Shown: positions 33,622 to 41,156, counted from the stretch's first letter. The stretch is DNA of 64,000 bases from JBAYJC01 sp041665285 (GCA_041665285.1 JBAYJC010000003.1:62001-126000); one strand, 5' to 3'. A program made the numbers and translations. The notes: a model not told the origin generated them from the letters alone.

Positions 33622-34542
33622 ATGCACCACAAGATCGTTAGCATGCTCGCTCTCGCATCCCTCAGTTCCTGCCTGGTGTCCCAGATGCCGCCCACGTCCG
33701 AGCCCAACGTACGACCGCGCGACTCCGGACTACCGCCCGCGGACGTCGGACAGCCCGTGCACCAGGACTCTGGCGTGGCGGTCAGAGACTCCGGAGCCTT
33801 GCCCCGTGACACGGGCGCAGACACGGACTCGGGCGCCCCAGACACGCGGATCGAGTCGCACGACTCCGGACTCCTGCCCGCGGACGCCGAGACCTTTGTG
33901 CCCGGCGAAGTGGTGAGCGCGCACTGGGAGCCCAACGGGTTCGGCAACCGGGAAGGGTTCTACTACATCGCGCGCGACCACAAGCGGTACGCGTTCCCCG
34001 GGAACTGGACGTTCCTGGCAGAGCAGACGCTCCTGTCGTGGTACATGACCACGAGGCACGTGCGCAGGGTGGACTTCGAGAGCCTGCGCTCGGTCCAGAT
34101 CGGCGGCTACGTGACCTTCCGGCCCGGCACCTTCCTCGTGAGGATCACTGCGGACCCCAAGTTCTACGCCGTGACCCGGCCGAACGTGCTCCACTGGATC
34201 ACGACCGATGCGCTGGCCTTTGCGCTGTACGGCTACTGGTGGCAGAACCGGGTGATCAACGTGCCGGACGGATTCTTCGCGAACTACACCACGGGCACGC
34301 CCGTGACCACGCCCGTGCACCCGGACGGCACGGTCGTGAACTACTCGAGCGGAAGCCCGAACTGGTGGCAAAACGTGTACGTGATCGAAAACGGCACGCG
34401 GCGCCCCTTCACGAGCGCCGAAGCGTTCAACGCCAACCGTTTCAACCACGGCATGGCGCCGTACACCACCATCCAGTACCCGAACGGCCGACCCATCACC
34501 GGATACGAGTACGAGCTCGCAGAGCCCATCGTGATCCGCTGA
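33622..34542 (+). CDS. Lipoprotein with Asp-rich linker and surface-repeat domain
   Basis: 306 residues. The lipobox LASLSSC is followed by an Asp/Ser/Pro-rich linker (RDSGLPPADVGQ, RDTGADTDSGAPDT). The folded part has repeats of the type FYYIARDHKRYAFPGNWTFL and FYAVTRPNVLHWITTDALAFALYG. Such KRYVF/LRWI repeats recur in CPR surface proteins and recall those in the 5372 lipoprotein. Shine-Dalgarno AAGGTGAG lies upstream of ATG 33622. Own promoter and terminator. The linker is like those of the lipoproteins at 21982 and 55658. Surface-exposed; function unknown. Confidence 0.65.
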   Translation: MHHKIVSMLALASLSSCLVSQMPPTSEPNVRPRDSGLPPADVGQPVHQDSGVAVRDSGALPRDTGADTDSGAPDTRIESHDSGLLPADAETFVPGEVVSAHWEPNGFGNREGFYYIARDHKRYAFPGNWTFLAEQTLLSWYMTTRHVRRVDFESLRSVQIGGYVTFRPGTFLVRITADPKFYAVTRPNVLHWITTDALAFALYGYWWQNRVINVPDGFFANYTTGTPVTTPVHPDGTVVNYSSGSPNWWQNVYVIENGTRRPFTSAEAFNANRFNHGMAPYTTIQYPNGRPITGYEYELAEPIVIR

Positions 34543-34554
34543 CCAACCTGAACC

Positions 34555-34592
34555 CAGTCGTGACCCTTGTCACGGCTGATTTTTTTTATTTC
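34555..34592 (+). terminator. Terminator of the 33622 gene
   Basis: CAG-CGTGAC / GTCACG-CTG hairpin followed by ATTTTTTTT. It overlaps the stop of ruvA on the other strand. Confidence 0.85.
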
Positions 34593-35146
34593 TTCCCCAA
34601 AATCTTCAGTGCCTCTCGTACACGATCTGATGTTCCCTTTGTCGTGACGGCAAGCATTTTCACCGCATCCCTCGCATGTGCAAGCGGATAGCCAAGAGCT
34701 TGCAAGGCCTGGATCACCTCCGCGTCCTCCCCGCTTGCCTCTGCAGACTCAACGAGCTGGCCTTTGAGTTCGAGAATGATTTTCTGTGCGGTTTTCTTCC
34801 CCACGCCTGGTACGCTTGTCATACCCTCCAAATCTCCAGACATGATGGCCTTGCGCACAATATCCGCCGGGCCGATGGACAGCACAGCCATCGCGACTTT
34901 TGGCCCCACACCATCCACGTTCAAGAGACGTTGAAAAAGCACCTGATCGTCCGCCGCGAGAAAGCCGTAGAGATCGTGAAGATCTTCGCGGATGTGATCA
35001 TGAATATACACAAACGCCTCCTTCCCCACATGCACAGACGACAAAATCGATGGAGGCGCAATGACTTTATAACCAACTCCTGCGACTTCCAGTACAAAAA
35101 AAGTCGCGCCAACATCCAGCACCATGCCACGAAGAGAAGCAATCAT
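34586..35146 (-). CDS. ruvA: Holliday junction branch migration complex subunit RuvA
   Basis: 186 residues, slightly short of the common 190-200. The OB-fold N-terminus MIASLRGMVLDV is followed by the acidic pin region HDHIREDLHDLYGF. Two helix-hairpin-helix motifs come next: LLNVDGVGPKVAMAVL and MTSVPGVGKKTAQKII. The C-terminal domain (EVIQALQALGYPLAHARDAV) contacts RuvB. RuvA forms tetramers that hold the four-way junction. ruvB is not adjacent, and ruvC is 14 kb away. The gene lies directly upstream, divergent, of TIGR array 1. Confidence 0.97.
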   Translation of the reverse strand: MIASLRGMVLDVGATFFVLEVAGVGYKVIAPPSILSSVHVGKEAFVYIHDHIREDLHDLYGFLAADDQVLFQRLLNVDGVGPKVAMAVLSIGPADIVRKAIMSGDLEGMTSVPGVGKKTAQKIILELKGQLVESAEASGEDAEVIQALQALGYPLAHARDAVKMLAVTTKGTSDRVREALKILGKK

Positions 35147-35190
35147 ATTTGAGCACAGTGTACGAGACGATCATGGGATAGGCAAAACGC

Positions 35191-35219
35191 TTGACAGAAC
35201 CCCCTGACCGTGTTGAGCT
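35191..35219 (+). promoter_or_regulatory. Candidate promoter of TIGR array 1
   Basis: TTGACA (35191-35196), 17-bp spacer, weak -10 TGAGCT (35214-35219). Transcription would start about 10 bp before the first unit. The -35 box is perfect and matches those of neighbouring accessory genes; the -10 is poor. Confidence 0.45.
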
Positions 35220-35228
35220 TTGCCCACT

Positions 35229-36060
35229 CGGGATGACTGAAGGTCCGTCGTCATAAGACTACAGCCAAAACGTCATCCCGATCCCCTTTGGGCGACTAAT
35301 TAGAAAACGTCATCTGACTGATACGTCTACGTCGCCCGTCACCTTCGCGAGGACTCAAAAAGAGCTGTCGAAAGACTAGCCTTCACCTGTCCTCGCGCCT
35401 CTTTCCCTCTGGTGATCGCAAGATGACCGCGGAAAAAGAGGAGCTACTTAGGTCCGTGTGCCTAAGGCTGCATCGATTGCGTCGCCCCTCCTCATCTCGG
35501 GATGACTGAACCGTGTCTGTCGCAAGACTCTCGTTTCCACGTCATCCAGCTCCTTTCTCCATAGGCGACTCATACCTGGTTGTCACAAGACTCATTAGCG
35601 AGCGTCGCCTATCTAACCTCGCGAGGACTCTCAAGACGCTGTCGAAAGACTGCGAACTGTATGTCCTCGCGCCTCTTTTCCTCTTTTGATGGCTATCAAA
35701 ACGGGAAAAGGGGTGACTGTGTATATGGTGTCAAAGCCTTTAGGTCAGCTGTCATCCCCGCAATTTGGAAGGCGACTACATCTCGATTGTCACCAGACTC
35801 GAGGTTGACTGTCGGCCCTCCTCCAATCTTGGAGCGACTAGCCTCGCTTTGTGGAAACACTCAATGGGACGCGTCGCTACAATTCGTTCGTGATGACTGC
35901 ACATGACTTGTCGAAAGACTAGGTTACGGGCGTCATCCAGCTCCTTTTTCCGTAGGCGACTCGTAGATGGTTGTCGTAAGACTCATCAGCGAACGTCGCC
36001 TATCTAACCTTCGCGAGGACTTCAGAGCAACCGTCGAAAGACTGTCCGCGGAATGTCCTC
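35229..36060 (+). repeat. TIGR-like array 1 (13 dual-spacer units)
   Basis: Each unit is: outer stem, GACT, 11-nt spacer A, GTC-loop-GACT mini-hairpin, 11-nt spacer B, GTC, outer stem complement. A few spacers are 12 nt. Positions with spacers A/B: 35229-35280 gaaggtccgtc, acagccaaaac; 35290-35337 aattagaaaac, gatacgtctac; 35346-35397 caaaaagagct, agccttcacct; 35438-35493 taggtccgtgt, gcatcgattgc; 35499-35547 gaaccgtgtct, ctcgtttccac; 35561-35612 catacctggtt, cattagcgagc; 35620-35671 ctcaagacgct, gcgaactgtat; 35710-35759 gtgtatatggt, ttaggtcagct; 35768-35817 acatctcgatt, cgaggttgact; 35833-35878 agcctcgcttt, caatgggacgc; 35891-35938 gcacatgactt, aggttacgggc; 35952-36002 cgtagatggtt, catcagcgaac; 36012-36060 tcagagcaacc, gtccgcggaat. 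Outer stems are gggatgac, gggcgac, cgcgaggac, gaggag, taggcgac, ggggtgac, ggaaggcgac and ggagcgac, each matched by its complement. Plus-strand transcription is supported by the terminator at 36071. Spacers nearly always end in C or T. Confidence 0.85.
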
Positions 36061-36070
36061 CCTCTATCCC

Positions 36071-36096
36071 GCGCCTCAACAAGGCGTTTTTTATTT
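36071..36096 (+). terminator. Terminator closing TIGR array 1
   Basis: CGCCT / AGGCG hairpin followed by TTTTTTATTT, 11 bp after the last unit. It fixes the transcription direction of array 1 as plus. Confidence 0.8.
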
Positions 36097-36107
36097 GCCC
36101 CCTCCTC

Positions 36108-36136
36108 TTGACAGATACACTGCTTTTTGGTTACCT
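36108..36136 (+). promoter_or_regulatory. Promoter of the tas gene
   Basis: TTGACA (36108-36113), 17-bp spacer, TTACCT (36131-36136). It lies between the array 1 terminator and the tas start, so tas (and probably array 2) has its own transcript. Confidence 0.6.
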
Positions 36137-36215
36137 ACTGCTTCGCTTTGGCACATGCCTCAAGCGAATGCCCCGGGATTCCCTCGGGGTACCTGTCACA
36201 GACATGAGGTGAGTC

Positions 36216-37856
36216 ATGGAATGCTCGATCAGCCACGCGCCCAAGGGCACTACGTTCGTCATCATCAACAAGGTCAGCGAGCTGGACGGCAAGACCTCAA
36301 CCGAGGTGCTCCGCTTCCGGATCGGCAAGGACATGCTCCGCGTGCCCAAGGCCAATGCCAAGAAGAAGGACAAGCTCGCGTTCGTCGCGACGCTCAAGCC
36401 CGGCGACCGGGTGTTCATGGAGATGGGCGGCGCGGGCGACCGCGTGGCCCTGGCCGCGACCGCGTTCGGCGCCCAGGTCTTCCGCGTCCCGAACTTCCAG
36501 CTCGGAAGGGAGGACGTGGCCAAGATCTGCGCGCAGTACAGCGCCGAGGTCAAGATGGAGCGGGCCCACGGCGACGAGACGAGCGAGGAGCTGACCCAGC
36601 GCAAGGCGCGGGCCATGGCCCTCCTCCTCCTCGGCGAGCACGAGCCCGGGCGATTCTACGCCACGGAGAACCGAGACGTGTCGGTCCTCCAGATCGGCTA
36701 CGAGTACCGCGCGTACCGGAGGATGCAGAAGTCCTACCAGCGCGCGCTCCTCGGGCTCATGGCCGCGTACCGTGACATGGCGTTCATCGTGATCGCCAAG
36801 CAGAGGCAGACGCTCGCCAAGGCCCTGGACGACAAGGCCGTGTACAACGAGGTGTTGGACATGGCCGTGCGCGACATGCTCGGCGGGGACATCAGCGAGA
36901 CGGACATCAAGGACTTCAAGGCCCTGGTCGGCCAGAAGTTCGGGGATGCGATCCCCAACCTCGCGAGCAAGGAGGGCATGAAGATCTTCGTGCAGGTGCT
37001 CATGGACTCGGACCCCACGTCCGCCACCGCGATCCGGCGCATGAAGGAGCAGGCGAAGAAGATCAAGAAGCTGCTCGAGCCCGGCAAGGTGCGGGTCCCC
37101 GGCACGAAAAAGTTCGAGGCCGTGCCCGGACACTTCCTGTACGAGCAGGTCTTCTCCAAGATCCCCGGCATCGGGCACATCACCGCCGCCCGCTTCATCC
37201 GGCAGATCTCGGACATCCGGTCGTTCAAGGACGCAGGGCACCTCAAGGCCTTCGCCGGGTACCACCAGTTCCCGGATGGCTCGCGCGCGCGCCGCGTGAA
37301 GGGCAAGGCCTCCAACTGGTCCCCGGACCTGAAGCAGGCCGTGTACCAGTTCACGGTCGCGACGGTCAAGCTCCCGGACAGCCCGTGGCGCTTCAAGCTC
37401 GACTGCCGCAAGGCGTACGAGCTCTGGAAGCTCCTCCGCGAGCGCCAGGAGGAGGCGCTGAAGCTCGGCGTGACCGCGGTGATCATGCCCACGGAGTACG
37501 CGACCAAGGTCGTGAACTGCGCCTACGACTTCGCCCCCACGGACTACCTCAAGCTCGGCGACCACGTGCAAAGCCTGCGCAAGCTGGCCGGCATGGACGC
37601 CAAGGACGACGAGGAGGAGGACGAGAAGAGCGAGGACGACGAGGAGGAGGACGAGGAGGAGACCGTGGTCGTCAAGGACCCGGTGCTCGGCAAGCTCATC
37701 AAGGGCCTGAAGGGCCGGGCCCACCAGCGGGGCCTGCGCTGGCTCGGCCAGCAGTTGCTCGTCCACGTCTTCTGGGAGTGGCGCGTGGCCATCGGCCTCT
37801 CCGGCCGGCCCCAGCACCAGGCCGCGGGCATGAGCCCCACCTACCGCGCGGAGTAG
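36216..37856 (+). CDS. Tas-like protein: IS110/Nop-related guide-RNA effector with degenerate DEDD nuclease domain
   Basis: 546 residues, GC-rich, with GAGGTG upstream of ATG 36216. Residues 10-180 correspond to the IS110-type RuvC-like domain. Only the Glu of the tetrad is clear (RVFMEMGG, E69). The first Asp is missing (FVIINK in place of GIDVSK), and the K-T-D-R-x-D-A block reads LTQRKARA (residues 127-134), so catalysis looks lost. Residues 185-290 are helical and likely coiled-coil. Residues 312-385 match Transposase_20/Nop-like regions: IPGIGHITAARFI (316-328), LKAFAGYHQF and KASNWSPDLKQAVYQF. An acidic run (464-482) and a C-terminal helix end it. Flanked by two TIGR-like arrays, it is most simply the RNA-binding Tas effector, of the nuclease-less type. 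An IS110 transposase is less likely because no element ends are visible. Confidence 0.8.
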   Translation: MECSISHAPKGTTFVIINKVSELDGKTSTEVLRFRIGKDMLRVPKANAKKKDKLAFVATLKPGDRVFMEMGGAGDRVALAATAFGAQVFRVPNFQLGREDVAKICAQYSAEVKMERAHGDETSEELTQRKARAMALLLLGEHEPGRFYATENRDVSVLQIGYEYRAYRRMQKSYQRALLGLMAAYRDMAFIVIAKQRQTLAKALDDKAVYNEVLDMAVRDMLGGDISETDIKDFKALVGQKFGDAIPNLASKEGMKIFVQVLMDSDPTSATAIRRMKEQAKKIKKLLEPGKVRVPGTKKFEAVPGHFLYEQVFSKIPGIGHITAARFIRQISDIRSFKDAGHLKAFAGYHQFPDGSRARRVKGKASNWSPDLKQAVYQFTVATVKLPDSPWRFKLDCRKAYELWKLLRERQEEALKLGVTAVIMPTEYATKVVNCAYDFAPTDYLKLGDHVQSLRKLAGMDAKDDEEEDEKSEDDEEEDEEETVVVKDPVLGKLIKGLKGRAHQRGLRWLGQQLLVHVFWEWRVAIGLSGRPQHQAAGMSPTYRAE

Positions 37857-37951
37857 CACCTTTCATCTACCAACCAGCATGCTCTGCGCCATGACTCATG
37901 TGCACAGGGCTCCTTTTTTCCCTTCCGATCAAGAGATCGAGATGGAAAAAG

Positions 37952-40068
37952 GGATGACTACACTCCGGACGGCCGTTGGCCTATAGGAAAATCGTCACCC
38001 CTGCAATTTGGAAGGCGACTGTAGCCCATCCGGAGCAAGCCTGGAGTTACGGCGTCGCCTTCCTTCTCTCTTCGGTAGCGACTACACGAAAGGTGTCCCT
38101 GACTCGTAAAGGGTTGTCACTACCGATACCTGTTGAGCGACTCAATCCATTGCGTCGAAAGACTCCAGCCACGTTGTCGCTCATGTAACTTCGCGAGGAC
38201 TTAGGGGTGGTTGTCGAAAGACCTTTGCCGCTGATGTCCTCGCGCCTCTTTTCCCTTGGTGATCACAAGATAACCGCGGAAAAAGAGGAGTGACTCATCA
38301 GCGACTGTAGTAATACTGTGCCGCGTTTGTCACTCCTCCTCATCTTGGGATGACTCAAATGCCGACGTCGAAAGACTGTCGTCCAACCGTCATCCCGTTC
38401 CTTTCACCTGTTGGGTGACTTTCGCTGACGCGTCAAAAGACTAATCTGGCTTTGTCGCCCACCCAAACCTCGCGAGGACTGAAGATACAACGTCGAAAGA
38501 CTGTCGGTCCTCTGTCCTCGCGCCTCTTTTCCTCTTTCGATGATGATCGAGATGGGAAAAGGGGCGACTGCTCGCGTACTGTTGCAAGACTTGGAGTATG
38601 CCGTCACCCCTGCAATTTGGAAGGCGACTACTGCCCGCGTGGCGCAAGCCTATGGTACGTACGTCCCCTTCCTTCTCTCTTCGGTGGCGACTACAGTGCA
38701 AACGTTGAATGACTGCACCCAGAGTGTCGCTACCGATTCCTGTTGGGCGACTCGGCGTGAATCGTCGAAAGACTTTACTACGTGTGTCACCCACCTGACT
38801 TCGCGAGGACTTGGTGCCGGATGTCGAAAGACTTCACCGCTGCTGTCCTCGCGCCTCTTTTCCCTTGGTGATCACAAGATGACCATGGAAAAAGAGGAGC
38901 GACTCTTCTCTGAGCGTAGAAATACTCGAAGTTGGCTGTCGCTCCTCCTCATCTCGGGATGACTGATCGAGACGCGTGCAAGACTGCCCAAAGATTGTCA
39001 TCCCGCTCCTTTCCCCGTTGGGCGACTTTCGTCAGCTCGTCGAGAGACTGTCGTGTTGATGTCGCCCACCCAACCTCGCGAGGACTTTGCACCGCATGTC
39101 GAAAGACTGCCACGCGAATGTCCTCGCGCCTCTTTTTCTCTTTCGATAACGATCGAGATGGAAAAAGGGGTGACTTATCATGACACGTCGTAAGACTCGA
39201 GGTGATGTGTCTCCCCTGCAATTTGGAAGGCGACTGCCGATGCAATGGCGTAAGCCTGTGGTGCGTACGTCGCCTTTCTCCTCTCTTCGGTAGCGACTCA
39301 GACAGGACCGTCGCAAGACTCTCTGTGCATTGTCGCTACTGATCCCTGTTGGGCGACTCTCGGTCGAATGTCAAAAGACTAGACCGTGTTTGTCGCCCAC
39401 CCAACATCGCGAGGACTTTGATTCGGCCCGTCGAAAGACTCAGCGCGCAGTGTCCTCGCGCCTCTTTTCCCTTGGTGATCACAAGATGACCATGGAAAAA
39501 GAGGAGCGACCTGGAGGCCGATGTGGCAACACTGTAGATGGTCAGTCGCTCCTCCTCATCTCGGGATGACTTGAAGCCGGTTGTCATCAGACTCAGGTTT
39601 GCCTGTCGTCCCGCTCCTTTCACCTGTTGGGTGACTTTCGCTGACGCGTCAAAAGACTATTCAGGCGTTGTCACCCGCCTAACCTCGCGAGGACTTTCGT
39701 AGCCCAGTCGAAAGACTAGATTTGCCGTTGTCCTCGCGCCTCTTTTCCTCTTTCGATGATGATCGAGATGGAAAAAGGGGTGACTGACCGCGACCAGTCA
39801 AAAACTATCGTTCAGCTGTCACTCCTGCAATTTGGAAGACGACTCATGTACCGACGTCGTAAGACTACACTTCGTGCGTCGCCTTCCTCTTCTATCCGGT
39901 AGCGACTCAGGTAGGACTGTCGTAGGACTCTCCATGCCACGTCGCTACTGATTCCCGTTAGGCGACTGTCGATACCTCGTCGAAAGACTGTCGTGTTGAC
40001 GTCGCCCACCCAATCTCGCGAGGACTGGGACCGCTTTGTCGCAAGACTTTAGTACAGACGTCCTCGCA
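37952..40068 (+). repeat. TIGR-like array 2 (32 dual-spacer units in 9-unit super-repeats)
   Basis: Same unit plan as array 1; positions, spacers A and B: 37952-38001 acactccggac, ataggaaaatc; 38010-38063 gtagcccatcc, ggagttacggc; 38073-38125 acacgaaaggt, cgtaaagggtt; 38134-38183 caatccattgc, ccagccacgtt; 38192-38244 taggggtggtt, tttgccgctgat; 38285-38341 catcagcgact, gtgccgcgttt; 38347-38396 caaatgccgac, gtcgtccaacc; 38412-38462 ttcgctgacgc, aatctggcttt; 38471-38522 gaagatacaac, gtcggtcctct; 38561-38610 gctcgcgtact, tggagtatgcc; 38619-38672 actgcccgcgt, atggtacgtac; 38682-38735 acagtgcaaac, gcacccagagt; 38744-38793 cggcgtgaatc, ttactacgtgt; 38802-38853 tggtgccggat, tcaccgctgct; 38894-38950 cttctctgagc, cgaagttggct; 38955-39005 gatcgagacgc, gcccaaagatt; 39019-39068 ttcgtcagctc, gtcgtgttgat; 39077-39128 ttgcaccgcat, gccacgcgaat; 39167-39216 tatcatgacac, cgaggtgatgt; 39225-39277 gccgatgcaat, gtggtgcgtac; 39290-39341 cagacaggacc, ctctgtgcatt; 39350-39399 ctcggtcgaat, agaccgtgttt; 39408-39460 ttgattcggccc, cagcgcgcagt; 39501-39557 tggaggccgat, gtagatggtca; 39562-39613 tgaagccggtt, caggtttgcct; 39627-39677 ttcgctgacgc, attcaggcgtt; 39685-39738 ttcgtagccca, agatttgccgtt; 39777-39825 gaccgcgacca, atcgttcagct; 39834-39887 catgtaccgac, acacttcgtgc; 39897-39950 caggtaggact, ctccatgccac; 39959-40007 gtcgatacctc, gtcgtgttgac; 40016-40068 gggaccgcttt, ttagtacagac. 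Stem types cycle every nine units (period 606-610 bp). No promoter or terminator is seen between tas and this array, so cotranscription is likely. Confidence 0.85.
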
Positions 40069-40076
40069 ACCAAAAA

Positions 40077-40110
40077 CCCGACCCCTTACAGGGCCGGGCG
40101 TTTTATTTTT
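40077..40110 (+). terminator. Terminator closing TIGR array 2
   Basis: CCCG-CCC / GGG-CGGG arms with one mismatch, followed by CGTTTTATTTTT, 9 bp after the last unit. Confidence 0.8.
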
Positions 40111-40140
40111 AGAACTCGACCAGGCGCATGCAATACGCCC

Positions 40141-40200
40141 CTACACGAACGTCACGCCGCTCACCACATCCACTACTTTCGCATCTTTCCTATGTTTACC
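40141..40200 (-). pseudogene. Remnant of a gyrA-like 3' end
   Basis: On the minus strand the last codons read [13 protein letters not shown], the same C-terminus as the intact gyrA at 42001. Over the last 30 bases 28 are identical. Upstream the frame runs into unrelated sequence. This is a residual end of a duplicated or displaced gyrA copy next to array 2. Confidence 0.6.
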
Positions 40201-40309
40201 GCCATAACCGTCGAGTGACTCAACGATTCTGGTGGGTTGCCGAGAACGAGTGCACGTTCTCGGCAGGTTGTGTTTGGGGATCCCGTCTATTGTGGCCCGA
40301 CGGGAAGGG

Positions 40310-40918
40310 TTACAGGCCAGGGACGACCCTGCACGGCTCCTCATCCGAGAGGAGCAACTTCAGGAGCATACCCCAGTCCTTCCCCAACTGGTTGCCAGAG
40401 CCGTAGCAACCGTAGCACTTGTAGTCCCGCAACGTGCCCGTGCCCTGGCACTTGTTGCAGACCGTCCCCTGGAGCGGGAACGTCGCCGGGTACTGGAAGA
40501 ACTTCACGGCCGCTCCGTTGAGGAGCAACCGGACGCCACCGCTATTCCGCAACCACTCGAACGGGTCGAGCATGGCGGACATTGGGTGATCGTGGTGGTT
40601 GGCGTCAGTCACCACCGCGATGTACTGCGCGCCACTCATGGCCGCGAGGAATACGAGGGGGAACCCAAAGGGCATCTCCTGCCCCTCGAACTGCCTCGCC
40701 TCCGGTCCCAGAGGCAACACCGCTCCGGCCCGGCTCTTCGGGCAAGGCATGAGGAGGTCGAGCAGTACGACCTCGTAATCCCCATGCGACCAACGGAGGA
40801 GCGAAAACCCCTCCTCGAAGTTCTTGGCCACAACCACCTCGTAACCGGAGTCCGCGAGGGACTTGGTAGCAGAGGCCTGGTTGTTCGCGCCGTCGTCAAT
40901 GACCAGGATCTTCTTCAT
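40310..40918 (-). CDS. Response-regulator receiver domain fused to a DnaJ-type zinc motif
   Basis: 202 residues from ATG 40918 with AAGGAGTCC upstream. The N-terminal receiver fold has KKILVIDDG (acidic pair at 8-9) and VVLLDLLMP with the phospho-acceptor Asp. An insertion of about 25 residues (SRAGAVLPLGPEARQFEGQE) follows the Asp. The switch residue is in AVVTDANHHDHP. The C-terminus carries CNKCQGTG and CYGCYGSG, the paired CxxCxGxG motif of DnaJ zinc fingers. So this is a possible signal-responsive protein with a zinc module in place of a DNA-binding output. No sensor kinase is adjacent. Strong promoter at 41017. Confidence 0.75.
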   Translation of the reverse strand: MKKILVIDDGANNQASATKSLADSGYEVVVAKNFEEGFSLLRWSHGDYEVVLLDLLMPCPKSRAGAVLPLGPEARQFEGQEMPFGFPLVFLAAMSGAQYIAVVTDANHHDHPMSAMLDPFEWLRNSGGVRLLLNGAAVKFFQYPATFPLQGTVCNKCQGTGTLRDYKCYGCYGSGNQLGKDWGMLLKLLLSDEEPCRVVPGL

Positions 40919-41016
40919 GGTGGACTCCTTGTGTGTCCAGGGCGAAATTGCCCACCGCAAGCGTTGATCTGCTCAACACCTCTGGCGGACAAGCTCTTGT
41001 TGATTGTCGAAAGAAC

Positions 41017-41045
41017 ATAGTACCTCATTTTCTCATTTTGGTCAA
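41017..41045 (-). promoter_or_regulatory. Promoter of the receiver/zinc gene
   Basis: On the minus strand TTGACC (41040-41045), 17-bp spacer, TACTAT (41017-41022). Confidence 0.75.
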
Positions 41046-41120
41046 TGGTTGTGGACAAATAAAGTTATAAAATACGATTATTTGGCTAGATTTGGTGAAA
41101 TACTTTGTTGTACATTATTG

Positions 41121-41149
41121 TTGACAAGCTGTGGATAATGTGGCATTAT
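41121..41149 (+). promoter_or_regulatory. Promoter of the TrmB-like gene, giving a leaderless message
   Basis: TTGACA (41121-41126), 17-bp spacer, CATTAT (41144-41149). The expected start of transcription is at about 41156-41157, the ATG itself. Confidence 0.75.
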
Positions 41150-41156
41150 CTCTCCT

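Noticed and set aside
36216..37856. Active IS110 insertion sequence with bridge RNA
   Set aside because: There are two long arrays with about 90 spacers instead of one bridge RNA, no recognisable element boundaries, and most DEDD residues are missing. Kept only as the source family.
36297..37859. Minus-strand open frame of 520 codons opposite tas
   Set aside because: High third-position GC of tas opens the opposite frame; no start signals and no family-like sequence.
35580..39623. Many short open frames inside the two arrays
   Set aside because: They run across stems and spacers in all frames without ribosome sites and change frame every unit; the region is structured non-coding RNA.
35229..40068. 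CRISPR array interpretation
   Set aside because: No constant direct repeat of 23-47 nt is present and the variable parts are about 11 nt and paired around a hairpin. No cas genes are present either.
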